Origin: Nitrosospira briensis C-128
GTDB taxonomy: Bacteria > Pseudomonadota > Gammaproteobacteria > Burkholderiales > Nitrosomonadaceae
Direction of reading: 5' to 3'
Assembly (NCBI RefSeq): GCF_000619905.2
Contig: NZ_CP012371.1
Span: 1,302,001 to 1,366,000, forward strand
DNA length: 64,000 nt
Positions 48,445 to 57,635 of the stretch are shown in pieces. A program made the position numbers and the translations under genes. Under the pieces are notes generated by a model. That model ran no database searches. It saw only the letters and a list, made by a program, of their open reading frames with translations, and was not told where the DNA came from. How positions within the stretch are numbered: position 1 is the stretch's first letter; every line of letters starts with the position of its first letter.

Positions 48445-48924
48445 ATGGATTCTTCGATTATCAATACCCCGCCGCCGGATATGCCGGTCTTTAACGCAAC
48501 CATGCGGAAGTTTGGCGCACCACAAACAATAATTCATCAGTATCAATACTGGAGCGTCATGTTGCGTCCAGCCCAGCTAACGCTTGGTTCCCTGATTCTA
48601 GCCGCTCATGAGCCAGTTCGCTCATTCTCGGCACTTAGCCAGGAAAGCTTTACTGAGCTTCACGAAGTAATATCACAACTAGAGTCTGCTTTGGCCAAGG
48701 CCTTCAGTTACGACCGGTTGAATTACCTGATGTTAATGATGGTTGATCCGGATGTGCACTTCCATGTCATCCCTCGTTATGCGAAAACAAAGTATTTCAA
48801 TGCCATGGAATTTATCGACTCCGGTTGGCCAGGGGCTCCAGATTTCAACCGGACCTATGAGATCGATGCCGAAACCAATCGTCTCATTATCGATCATACC
48901 GTTTCCTGCTGGGGCAAAAAATAA
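48445..48924 (+). CDS. HIT-family protein with altered histidine triad
   Basis: This protein of about 159 residues has the histidine-triad segment at residues 103-107. It reads DVHFHV, so the first His of the usual HxHxH is Asp; H105 and H107 remain. The preceding NYLMLMMVDP and the following IPRY are typical of HIT nucleotide hydrolases and transferases such as diadenosine polyphosphate hydrolases. The start is unsure; the frame runs back to a GTG at 48352. Its position beside glycan genes may be chance. Confidence 0.72.
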   Translation: MDSSIINTPPPDMPVFNATMRKFGAPQTIIHQYQYWSVMLRPAQLTLGSLILAAHEPVRSFSALSQESFTELHEVISQLESALAKAFSYDRLNYLMLMMVDPDVHFHVIPRYAKTKYFNAMEFIDSGWPGAPDFNRTYEIDAETNRLIIDHTVSCWGKK

Positions 48925-49381
48925 TATGCGGCCCCGGTTTTCATCGCTTTATCCCTTTGTCCAAGAGATTTCAGCCATACTGGATAACCTATCACACACC
49001 GCATTCTTTAAGCATCGCTCCGGCAAGGATACTCCTTGATGCCGGGGCCTATCCTGACTAAACCATGACCCATTCATGCGTTCCTGAAACCAATCAGTGG
49101 TATTTATTATCAGAAATCCCGCCTGCTGGCGATCCGGTAGAACACCCCAATCTGTGACTCTACGGTTCGGTTTTTTTATCAATATTTTATTTTGGGCCCA
49201 TTAGCCTTTTGACAGCATTTTACCCATGGCTGTCCATACTAAGATTGTATATACTCAGCGACCACTGCGACCACTTCAGATTCGACGTCTACGAACGAAA
49301 AATAGAGAGCATGCGCCCTTTTGCAACGCCAGGTCCCAGCGTCAACTACCACTTATCTGGCTTGGACAGGTAAACCGGCGT
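48925..49381. other. Intergenic region
   Basis: This 457-bp stretch contains GGCCCCGG near its left end and CCGGGGCC about 110 bp later, a possible long-range stem. A T-rich tract lies near 49170-49190. The gpmA-like frame stays open through the right part, but the residues upstream of 49382 do not look like the family. No separate gene is seen. Confidence 0.3.
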
Positions 49382-50092
49382 ATGACACAACTCGTTCTGT
49401 TGCGGCACGGGGAAAGTATCTCGAACCGGGAGGGGTGTTTTACCGGCTGGAATGATGTTGCCCTGACGCCACGAGGTGAACAGGAAGCCGAGCAAGCTGG
49501 CCGTCTGCTCAGGGAGGCGGGATATAAGTTCGATATATGTTTTACCTCGGAACTCCAGCGGGCTACGGAGACGCTGCGTATCGTATTAAAAGCGATGGAG
49601 GTCGATGAATTGGCCGTACAGCGGAGCTGGCGTTTAAACGAACGACACTATGGCGCGCTGGAAGGGATCGATCCCCTGAAGGCGATCAGGAAATTTGGTG
49701 TCTGGCCCATCCTCGGCTCCCAGCTGCGGTTTGATGCACGGCCGCCGCCGCTCGACCCCTGTGATGCGCGGTTTCCGGGAAATCAGCAGCGTTACTCGAA
49801 TATCGACAGGCAGGAATTGCCCCTTGCTGAGAGCATGCAGCAAGCCCTTTTGCGGGTGCTACCCTACTGGGAGGAGGTAATTCTGCCGGAAATTCGACAC
49901 GGAAAGCGGGTTCTCATCGTAGCTCACAAGCATATTTTGCGTGCACTAGTGATGCAACTGGACGATTTGTCCATCGTCCAGCTAATAAGGCTATCCATCG
50001 CCACAGGGCGACCGCTGGTATACGAACTTGACGATAAGCTGAATCCCGTCCGACATTACTATGCTGATCGCCAGGCCGGCCTTGTAAAATAA
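49382..50092 (+). CDS. Phosphoglycerate mutase-like histidine phosphatase (divergent GpmA)
   Basis: This 236-residue protein aligns over its length with 2,3-bisphosphoglycerate-dependent phosphoglycerate mutase: the phosphohistidine H9 in [32 protein letters not shown] and PLVYELD. The usual AHGNSLRAL around the second catalytic His is AHKHILRAL here (H182 kept), and the nearby substrate loop also differs. It may be a mutase with changed kinetics or a phosphatase for another small phosphate. The ATG at 49382 matches the family start. Confidence 0.85.
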   Translation: MTQLVLLRHGESISNREGCFTGWNDVALTPRGEQEAEQAGRLLREAGYKFDICFTSELQRATETLRIVLKAMEVDELAVQRSWRLNERHYGALEGIDPLKAIRKFGVWPILGSQLRFDARPPPLDPCDARFPGNQQRYSNIDRQELPLAESMQQALLRVLPYWEEVILPEIRHGKRVLIVAHKHILRALVMQLDDLSIVQLIRLSIATGRPLVYELDDKLNPVRHYYADRQAGLVK

Positions 50093-50695
50093 TTTATATC
50101 AAGGAAAGTGGAATAGCGCTTAAGGCAATCGAAGCACCAGCCGGACTGGCGAAATCGGATGGCAGTGCCATAGCAGCGCATGACAAGTCGCATATTGGTA
50201 GTCTTTACGATGATCGCAATACCAAGTCTGTTGGCGTAACGCGCCCTGATTCGCGCAAATGGAGCGGGCCTCGGGTTTAATGGACATACCGTCTGTTTTC
50301 CTGGGTTCGCCAAGTGCTTGCCAAATAGTCGACCCTTCGCATGCCTTTCTCATCCTGTCGCTGCCCCTTTCATCTTCTGCCCACTCTTGAGACTTTTAAT
50401 TTCAAAAAAGTGCTGCGAAACGGAGTCACACCGCTCAGGAAAAAAGTAGAGTAATTGCAAAGCTTACCCGCCATGAATTCGCATCGCCCTGACCGTGGGA
50501 AAATCCTCAATTGGACTGATGAGCCAGGAGTAAAATCCGCAGGCTCACACGTTGGGAGAAAGCTGTTGTCTGGTTCGACCTCAAAGGATGCAGCGCAGTA
50601 TATGCCCCGATTGACGCTCGTCAGATCTTCATCGAATGTCAACGATATCGGATTGCGGATAGGACAAATCTGCTAATCAATTTTTAGAGGTAACC
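50093..50695. other. 603-bp gap without a supported gene
   Basis: Short frames overlap on both strands in the right half (about 50370-50676), but none has a family match I recognise. No inverted-repeat ends were found here. The last bases carry AGAGG at 50686-50690, the ribosome site of the next gene. Confidence 0.35.
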
Positions 50696-53290
50696 TTGGC
50701 GCAAGTTTCCATAGTGATCCCCACGTTCAACGAGGCCGACAACATCGACCCCTTGCTGACGCGCCTGTACGAGCTTGACCTGCCGGCGGAGGACGTCGAG
50801 ATCATTGTTGTTGACGACAACTCGAGCGACGGCACGCCCGCCAAAGTGCGTGCCTGGGAAAAACGGGCGAATGTACGGCTGATCGAACGTCGGGAAAAAC
50901 CCGGTCTCACCCGGTCCATCCTGGCCGGCGCGGCAGCGGCACGCGGGAATATCATCGTCGTGATGGATGCAGGCCTGAGCTACCCGCCGGAACGGTTGCC
51001 CGCCCTGATTGCCCCCATACTGGCAGGAAGCTGCGACATCGCCATCGGCAGTCGCTACGTAGCGGGCGGCAGCACCGAAGGAGAGCCCCTGCCGCGCCGA
51101 TGGCTCTCGCGCCTCGCCAACTGGCTTGCCCGCCCCCTCTGCGACGTAAACGACGCCACCTCGGGATATTTCGCCTTCCGGCGGGAACTGGCCGCCACCA
51201 TTGCCGAACCCGCACACGGCCATGAACTCCTGCTCGAACTGCTCATGGCCGGCCAAGGCAAACTCAGGGTCGTGGAAGTGCCCATCCGCGTTCGTCATGG
51301 CACCCATCGCACCCACGGCACCTCCAGATTATCAGTCCGCCCGCAGTGGGCCTACCTGCAACGCCTCATGACCCTGGCCGGCGGTACCGTCCCGGTCGGT
51401 GCCGCCGGCCGCTTTGCCGCAGTCGGATTGTTGAGCGTCGCCATAGACGCGCTGTTGTTTCAATTCCTCATGAGCCGTGGTTCCGGGCTCGCCCTGGCGC
51501 ACATCATGAGCTTCTTCACCGCCGCAGCGGTGAATTACTCACTCCATTCCGGAAGATCATTCCGCGATCATGCAGGCGACCTGCGGTGGAATCAATTGGG
51601 CCGCGCCCTCACCGTAGGCATGTTTGCGTTACTGATGCGCGGCGGCGTACTGGCCCTGCTGATCGATGGCTGGCACCTGCCCCCGTTTCTGGCCATCTTC
51701 CCGGCCATCGCCGCAACGGCCGTCATCAACTACTTCGGCACCGCATTCTACGTATTTCCCGTCAGCGTGAATCCGCCCTCGCCGGAAGTGCGCTGGCGGG
51801 TCGCATCGATTGGAATCGTTGCCTTTGCCGTCCTGCTGCGCCTGATCTATCTGGGCACAGCCGAACTGATTCCCGACGAAGCTTACTACTGGGCCTATGC
51901 CGAGCACATGGACCTGAGTTTTTATGATCACCCGCCCATGGTGGCCTGGCTGATCTGGCTTGGCACCGCGATCTTCGGCAACAGCGAGTTCGGAGTCCGG
52001 ATCGGCTCGTTTTGCTGTGGCCTGATAACGATGGCTTATTTGTATGCGCTGGCACGCAATCTGTACGATAAGTCGACCGCTATGCGCGCGGTGATGCTGC
52101 TGGCGGTGTTGCCGTTTTACTTTGCCACTGGCATGGTGGCGACAGCGGATGCACCGCTGGTGGCTGCCTGGGCTGCCACGCTCTACTATATGGAGCGCGC
52201 ATTGATAGCCGATGAGCGTTCGGCCTGGCTGGGCATGGGTATTGCATTCGGCCTGGGCATCCTGTCGAAATACACGCTGGGCCTCCTGGGTCCAGCGGCG
52301 CTGCTGTTTGTGATCCTGGACCCCGCTTCGCGCCGCTGGCTGCGCCGTCCACATGCCTACCTGGCCGCCGCACTTGCGCTACTGCTGTTTTCTCCCGTGA
52401 TCATCTGGAATTTCCAGCACGACTGGGCGTCGATTACCTTTCAGTCAAGCCGGGTCCAGGGGGTAGGTGATAATCAATTCTCGGTCCATGAATTATTTCT
52501 CCATCTCATGGTCCTGTTGACGCCGGTGGGCTTGCTTGCTGCAGCCATGGCGTTGTGGCCGAGGACCGAACGTGACTCCAACACCTATGTACGCAGGCGC
52601 CGCCTGTTCGTGGGGGTGTTCACCGGCGTGCCACTGTCAGTGTTCTTGATTCTCAGTATTTTCGATTCGCAACGGTTCCACTGGGCCGGTCCGTTATGGC
52701 TCGCGGTGCTGCCAACGATGGCGTGGATGATGGGCCAAGCGGGCGATCTCAGCACCACCGCACGCCGTGTGAAGGCAGCCTGGAAGCCGGCCATCATGAT
52801 CTGCCTGCTTCTCTACGGATTCGTACTGCACTATGTGGTGCTCGGCATCCCCGGGATTCCCTACAAGTTTTTGTCCGAACGTTATTTCTGGCGCGAAGCC
52901 ACAAGTGAGGTCGAGCAGATTGTAGCGGAGGTTCGACAACAGACTGGGCAAAAGCCCATTGTAGTGGGCATGAGCAAATGGTCGGTGGCTGCGCCCTTGT
53001 CTTTTTACAATCGCGGCGATGAGCCTATGGAGATACGCTCGCGCAATATGTTTGGTGATAGCGGTGCCATGTATGATTTCTGGTATCCATCGGAATCACC
53101 CACCACCAGGCCAATCATCATGGTGGGCATATGGCGCCGCGATCTCGAGCATACCACGAAAATACATGATATTGACCGGATGCTCTTACAACCCGGTCCG
53201 ATACAGGAGCGAGTGGTCATGCGCGAAGGCAAACCGCTGCGGCAGGTGCATTACCGCATTGCGCGGGGGTATTTGGGTAAAAATCCTTGA
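50696..53290 (+). CDS. Three-domain glycosyltransferase: GT2 + GtrA + ArnT/PMT-like
   Basis: This 864-residue fusion begins with a dolichyl-phosphate-mannose-synthase-like GT2 domain (about 1-220; VSIVIPTFNEADN, VVDDNSSDGT at 39-47). A GtrA-type four-helix flippase-like domain follows (about 235-355). The last part is a GT39/ArnT-like membrane transferase (about 365-800; PDEAYYWAY near 393 and SFYDHPPMVAW). In one chain it could make a polyprenyl-phosphate sugar, move it across the inner membrane and transfer it on the outside. The start is TTG with AGAGG 5 bp upstream; no ATG fits the conserved N-terminus. Confidence 0.88.
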   Translation: MAQVSIVIPTFNEADNIDPLLTRLYELDLPAEDVEIIVVDDNSSDGTPAKVRAWEKRANVRLIERREKPGLTRSILAGAAAARGNIIVVMDAGLSYPPERLPALIAPILAGSCDIAIGSRYVAGGSTEGEPLPRRWLSRLANWLARPLCDVNDATSGYFAFRRELAATIAEPAHGHELLLELLMAGQGKLRVVEVPIRVRHGTHRTHGTSRLSVRPQWAYLQRLMTLAGGTVPVGAAGRFAAVGLLSVAIDALLFQFLMSRGSGLALAHIMSFFTAAAVNYSLHSGRSFRDHAGDLRWNQLGRALTVGMFALLMRGGVLALLIDGWHLPPFLAIFPAIAATAVINYFGTAFYVFPVSVNPPSPEVRWRVASIGIVAFAVLLRLIYLGTAELIPDEAYYWAYAEHMDLSFYDHPPMVAWLIWLGTAIFGNSEFGVRIGSFCCGLITMAYLYALARNLYDKSTAMRAVMLLAVLPFYFATGMVATADAPLVAAWAATLYYMERALIADERSAWLGMGIAFGLGILSKYTLGLLGPAALLFVILDPASRRWLRRPHAYLAAALALLLFSPVIIWNFQHDWASITFQSSRVQGVGDNQFSVHELFLHLMVLLTPVGLLAAAMALWPRTERDSNTYVRRRRLFVGVFTGVPLSVFLILSIFDSQRFHWAGPLWLAVLPTMAWMMGQAGDLSTTARRVKAAWKPAIMICLLLYGFVLHYVVLGIPGIPYKFLSERYFWREATSEVEQIVAEVRQQTGQKPIVVGMSKWSVAAPLSFYNRGDEPMEIRSRNMFGDSGAMYDFWYPSESPTTRPIIMVGIWRRDLEHTTKIHDIDRMLLQPGPIQERVVMREGKPLRQVHYRIARGYLGKNP

Positions 53291-53307
53291 TCCTCAGTAA
53301 AGAAAAT

Positions 53308-54510
53308 CTATTGCTTCATTACCTTATCACGATTTTCTTTCTGCAGGCCAATTGCAACAGCAGTGATGACCAGAAGCAAAGTGGGAATTTTGCTAAAAAG
53401 AGCAAAAGTATCCGTCAGCCCCGATATAAAAATAAAGCATACCAAAGCTGCTCCCAGGATGGGAAGCTGATATGTTTTCAGGGTTTGATACCAACTCCAT
53501 AGAAGAAATGAGAACGCCAGAATGCCAAGTGCGCCGATATGCATTCCAATTTCAATCCAGTCGTTGTGATAATGAGCGGTTTCAAGGAATTTTGGCAAAT
53601 CCTTGTACCGACCATCTTTGTATGTGACCACCATTTTTTCGAAATAGCTCTCGGGTACGCCTGTGCCATGGCCAAACAAGGGCTTTTGAGCGATGCCATG
53701 CAGTCCGACATCCCAGACGGCGAGGCGATAACCCAAGCTGTTATCGTATTTTCCTCGCTTGGACAACTCGATATCGGACTGGGCCTGAACCAGCCTTTCA
53801 TGCAGGTTGCCATCAGTGTATGCGAAAAACACAACCATAATGGTTACCGATGCGACAATACTCAGAAGGGCTTTTTTTTCTGTTTTATAGCGCAGATAAA
53901 TTAAAAATACAGATGCAAGCAAGGTGGCCAGAAGAGGTCCCCGCCCATTCTGGTTTAACTGCATAAAAAATAGAAATGTCGCCAGAAGCCATAATGCTGA
54001 CTTTATTTTTTTACCGGTGCTCACGCTGGCAAGATATAGCGATAGTATAACCCCTATCCCAAGCATCGATGAGAAGGTCAGATAGCTTATATCAAGGGGT
54101 GGAATGCCTTGCGCCCCGACAATGGTCCGTTGGTAAATTCCGATAAGTAAAACACTAAAATAACCCGCAAGCAGACCATTGATTGCCCAAGGCAGACGAT
54201 CCTTATTCAAAAGCGATAAAAACGGCAGGAAGACCAGAAATCCGAAATATCTTCTCCATTTCAAACGTCCGGATTCGGGAAAGTCGCCCCAGAGAATTCC
54301 CAGCGCCAACACAGCACAGAAGATGAGTATTGCCAATACGAGAGGTTCTTTGATTGCCTGTCCGAACCTGCGAAAACCGTTATCCAGAATCCAGAGCAAG
54401 GTCACGAGAATACCTACATTCAAGCTCAGCCATTTACTCCACAGCGCTATGCCGAAAAAGAACAGCACAAACTTTACCAGCGTGTTGTGCCACACCTGAA
54501 CGTCTTTCAT
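53308..54510 (-). CDS. O-antigen ligase / Wzy-like membrane protein
   Basis: This 400-residue protein has ten or more membrane helices and a large periplasmic loop (about residues 230-330) with HYHNDWIEIG, the His-Asn pattern of WaaL/Wzy proteins. NQNGRGPLLAT near residue 190 is also typical. It would join or polymerise glycan chains on the outer face of the inner membrane. It is convergent with the fused glycosyltransferase, with only 17 bp between the ends. Confidence 0.85.
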   Translation of the reverse strand: MKDVQVWHNTLVKFVLFFFGIALWSKWLSLNVGILVTLLWILDNGFRRFGQAIKEPLVLAILIFCAVLALGILWGDFPESGRLKWRRYFGFLVFLPFLSLLNKDRLPWAINGLLAGYFSVLLIGIYQRTIVGAQGIPPLDISYLTFSSMLGIGVILSLYLASVSTGKKIKSALWLLATFLFFMQLNQNGRGPLLATLLASVFLIYLRYKTEKKALLSIVASVTIMVVFFAYTDGNLHERLVQAQSDIELSKRGKYDNSLGYRLAVWDVGLHGIAQKPLFGHGTGVPESYFEKMVVTYKDGRYKDLPKFLETAHYHNDWIEIGMHIGALGILAFSFLLWSWYQTLKTYQLPILGAALVCFIFISGLTDTFALFSKIPTLLLVITAVAIGLQKENRDKVMKQ

Positions 54511-54967
54511 CAGGCTGGAAGCATGATTGATTGCTTATACATCGGACACTCGACCTATAATCTCCCCAGCTAAATTTCGTACCCTATGATCTTTCCGAAC
54601 ACATCAAATAAGTTGATATTTCATGGTCAGCCGGCTCAGAATTCCACCCTGATCAAGGGCCCCTGTTGCAGGTGTTTAGATATGAAGCGCTATTCTGAAC
54701 GCTCGGCTGACCCCTGAGCAGGTTTGAACCGCCGTAAAGAATCAATTTTATTATAAGCTCACATTATGCATATATTGCGATGGGATGAAATTGCGGTGTA
54801 CTCCTTCAGGAATACCTTACGTCACTGCAATAATCCTGTGTGCTTCGTGATAAGTATTTCGAATGAAATATAGTTCTTATATTCTCAAATTTGCCAGCAA
54901 TGGACCTATTTGATCCGTTTTTTAACTGTCAGGCGAAGATAATTCCGTCTGGCGTAAACGTAGTGCG
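54511..54967. other. Divergent intergenic region with an inverted-repeat remnant
   Basis: This 457-bp gap separates the O-antigen ligase start and the second GT-B-like gene. Apart from the inverted-repeat pair at 54625-54712 it is AT-rich, especially from 54740 to 54900, and should hold both promoters. No gene is seen. Confidence 0.4.
54625..54712. repeat. Small inverted-repeat element, 88 bp
   Basis: GGTCAGCCGGCTCAGAAT at the left end and the reverse complement of TTCTGAACGCTCGGCTGACC at the right end match in all but a few positions, with a 2-3 base gap. The interior (about 50 bp) has no frame. It looks like the joined ends of a deleted mobile element, but no family is identified. Confidence 0.4.
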
Positions 54968-56272
54968 ATGGCTCATATGAAAGCGCTTTTTTTTCTACGC
55001 CATTACAATGACATAGATCACATCACCCCAGTCATCTCGAAATGGATCGAGGCAGGTCATATCTGCGATATCGTCCTGGTCGGTAGTCCAAAATTTCTCA
55101 GTGACTACCGTATTGAATTTCTGAGCAAGCTCGATGGTGTGCGAATTGCCCATATTCGTAATCTGTTGCCACCTCTCGAATTCTTGAGATGGCAGATGCA
55201 GATGCTCCTCCTGGTCAGTAGTTTGAGGCGCCTGTTTATAGGCCCTCTTATCGGCGCATTGGCCCGGATGTACGGTGCCAAACGGCGCGAACCGATCTGG
55301 CGGAGCACCACTAACCGCTTATTGCAGCGGAGTTTCAATGGTATTGATGAGGGTGTGATCGTATTTGACTGGATCACCAGAGATTCGCCTATTTCCGTGG
55401 AGTGGGTCGAGACGGTTGTGTCTACGGCACGAACCATGGGTTTTGGTACAGCATCGCTGCCGCATGGAGATAGTCCTCATGCCAGTCAACTGATACGACA
55501 CCATGAGTGGAGACTCGAGCCGGATAGCCTGTTTTCTGCGGCGAGGATATTTGATAAGCTTGTGGTACCCAATGAATTGTGCGCAAAGCGCTTCCGTCCG
55601 TTCCTGGATGACCAGGCGATTGCTGTGCTGGGTTCTCCACGCTACTGTGACGAATGGTTGGAGAAATTGACAAAAATCTCTCCATCTTTGCTGACAGCTC
55701 GCTCCGGTAACCGGCTTAAAGTCGTGATGTTCTTGAGGAAGAGCAATTTTACGACATTCTGGGAGGAAGTCAGCGAGGTGATCGGGATGATCGCCGCTTT
55801 TCCCGAAGTAGAATTGGTGATCAAGCCACATACGCGCGGCGGCCGGCGACAGCCCCTGACCAAAGATTCGTCCCTGCATCGCCTGCCGAATGTAAGCGTG
55901 GCAAGCGATGACACCCATTCCATTCATTTGATGAATTGGGCGGATGTTATTATCGACCTTGCCACTTCGGTGGTTTTTGAAGCAGTCAAGGCGAAAAAAC
56001 CGGTGCTGGCCGCCGATTACCTGCATGCCGGACGTTCTGCGCTAGCCTGTTTTATACCCGAGACGGAACTGAAATGCCGGGATGATGTGTATAAAAGAAT
56101 TGACGAGTTTCTTACCAGCGGTTGCGATTCCTTCTATGTGGAGGAACATCGGCTGCGATTCATCAATGAGATGCTTCACGTCGGTGGACCGGATGTATTA
56201 TCCCGCTATGTGGTTTTGCTTGAAGCGCAAGTGAAGGGAAGACCCGGAGTAAATGCTCAATCGTGTCTTTAG
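54968..56272 (+). CDS. Uncharacterised GT-B-like surface glycan protein, copy 2
   Basis: This 434-residue paralogue of the 39623 protein is similar along the whole chain, with the same conserved blocks (KRREPIWRST, SLPHGDSPHASQLIR, FLRKSNF, IKPHTRGG, NWADVIIDLATSVVFEAV). The C-terminal half has the donor-site look of a GT-B transferase. The start may be the ATG at 54977, which matches copy 1 exactly. The two copies lie about 14 kb apart in opposite orientation around the glycan genes. The role is unknown. A TTAA-flanked element begins 2 bp after its stop. Confidence 0.8.
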   Translation: MAHMKALFFLRHYNDIDHITPVISKWIEAGHICDIVLVGSPKFLSDYRIEFLSKLDGVRIAHIRNLLPPLEFLRWQMQMLLLVSSLRRLFIGPLIGALARMYGAKRREPIWRSTTNRLLQRSFNGIDEGVIVFDWITRDSPISVEWVETVVSTARTMGFGTASLPHGDSPHASQLIRHHEWRLEPDSLFSAARIFDKLVVPNELCAKRFRPFLDDQAIAVLGSPRYCDEWLEKLTKISPSLLTARSGNRLKVVMFLRKSNFTTFWEEVSEVIGMIAAFPEVELVIKPHTRGGRRQPLTKDSSLHRLPNVSVASDDTHSIHLMNWADVIIDLATSVVFEAVKAKKPVLAADYLHAGRSALACFIPETELKCRDDVYKRIDEFLTSGCDSFYVEEHRLRFINEMLHVGGPDVLSRYVVLLEAQVKGRPGVNAQSCL

Positions 56273-56274
56273 CA

Positions 56275-56469
56275 TTAAACCCAGATAATTCATTAGGCGG
56301 CTCTGCGAGCCTACCCGGGTGCTGGCGGTCAGTTTGCGGCCATTTTCGCCGCCATTTTTGCTACCTGCGCGGCGTCCATAGACCAAGCTATGGGCTTCTC
56401 CCAACCGGCAAAACTGTCTCGCAACCTGCCTCGCCATCATCTCGCGTCCTAATGGATTATCTGGGTTAA
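56275..56469. mobile_element. Non-coding inverted-repeat element flanked by TTAA (MITE-like)
   Basis: The left arm (56275-56297) and right arm (56448-56469) are inverted repeats of about 18 bp inside TTAA borders; the outer part reads CCCAGATAAT and the inner part CATTAGG. The arms differ by one base substitution and one extra base. The interior of about 150 bp has no supported gene. The TTAA borders and arms resemble those at 27463-27715, though the interiors differ. It starts 2 bp after the stop of the GT-B-like gene. Confidence 0.62.
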
Positions 56470-56561
56470 ATAAACCATCAAGCCGTGCGGATCAATAAAT
56501 TGGCAGAGCCATTCAATTATTTCGCCTCGACAGCAATAACCAGATCTTCTCGGGATTAGCT

Positions 56562-57605
56562 GTGGAGAAAAAGCGTTCTTTCGAGATATATTTTGGCGGC
56601 CCCGACCAGCCTCCAGGTTACCTGCGCGATATATTGGAGGAGCATATTGCCGCGGTTCCGTCCGGCGGATCCATCGACTGGGTTACCTATTATTTTCGTG
56701 ACCTGCGGCTCGCGGAAGCGATCATTCAAGCTTATAAACGCGGCGTCAAGGTTACCGTAACGCTAGCAGGCAAACCGCGGGTTCCCGATGCCAATGATGC
56801 TGTAATAGCAAGGCTTTCCGCACCCGATGGACTGGCTGAAGGACTTCGTGTTGTTACCCTCCCCGGTGTACCCGCACCGCCAGGGAAATCGTGGAAACCG
56901 CAATTACACGAAAAACTCTACTGCTTTTCGCACCCGAAGCCCATAGCGTTTATCGGCTCTTTCAATCCATCAGGAAACGTACCGGAGGAAAAGCCGGAGA
57001 TCATCCGGAAAATAGGTGACCAGGACCGGGGACACAATGTGCTTGTCGGACTCGTCGATCCACATCTTGTTGGCGGATTGATAAAACACGCTCGACAGCT
57101 GAATCGGGTACCGCCAGGGTTACTTTACCGGTTTTCTGCCCATGCAAATCTGGCGATCAGCAACGTTGACACAACTATCTACTTCTGGCCCCGGATGCGC
57201 ACGCACCCGGTGGTGGAGTTCTTGAGCCAGGTTGGCGGCACTGCGCGCGTCCGCATAGTTGCATCGCACATCAGAACAGAGCGCGCCGCCGATGTCATGA
57301 TTGAGCTCGCCAATCGAGGGGCGGCACTGGAGATATTTGCAGATTCAACCTTCAGGCGCGTCACTGCGAAGGTAGAACAACGGCTCTCGGCCGCCAGGAT
57401 CCAGTTCAAGCGAATCAGAAATCCCGAGCATCTTCCGATGCACCTCAAGTTCGTGCTGGTAGAAGAGCATGAGAAGGTATGGTCCTTTTTTGGTAGTTTC
57501 AATTGGACCAAACCATCATTCTGGCTCAACCATGAAATTGCCGCTATTTCAAGCGACCCCATACTTTTCAAGGCCTTCGCCGACCGATGTAATATGTTGG
57601 AATGA
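56562..57605 (+). CDS. Phospholipase D-like (PLDc) protein with degenerate HKD motifs
   Basis: This 347-residue protein has two PLD half-sites: H116 in LHEKLYCF followed by IGSFNPSG, and H294 in MHLKFVLVEE followed by FGSFNWTK. The HxK and GSxN parts are kept, but the Asp of HxKxxxxD is Ser in the first and Glu in the second. It has no signal peptide. PLD-fold enzymes hydrolyse or exchange phosphodiester groups, and the role here is unknown. The start is a GTG with no strong ribosome site. A MITE-like repeat follows 31 bp after the stop. Confidence 0.8.
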   Translation: MEKKRSFEIYFGGPDQPPGYLRDILEEHIAAVPSGGSIDWVTYYFRDLRLAEAIIQAYKRGVKVTVTLAGKPRVPDANDAVIARLSAPDGLAEGLRVVTLPGVPAPPGKSWKPQLHEKLYCFSHPKPIAFIGSFNPSGNVPEEKPEIIRKIGDQDRGHNVLVGLVDPHLVGGLIKHARQLNRVPPGLLYRFSAHANLAISNVDTTIYFWPRMRTHPVVEFLSQVGGTARVRIVASHIRTERAADVMIELANRGAALEIFADSTFRRVTAKVEQRLSAARIQFKRIRNPEHLPMHLKFVLVEEHEKVWSFFGSFNWTKPSFWLNHEIAAISSDPILFKAFADRCNMLE

Positions 57606-57635
57606 AAAAGGCGGACATGAACGGAAATCCTGGCC

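Noticed and set aside
50370-50676. Overlapping small frames on both strands in the 603-bp gap
   Set aside because: They oppose each other, have no recognisable motif and no convincing ribosome site.
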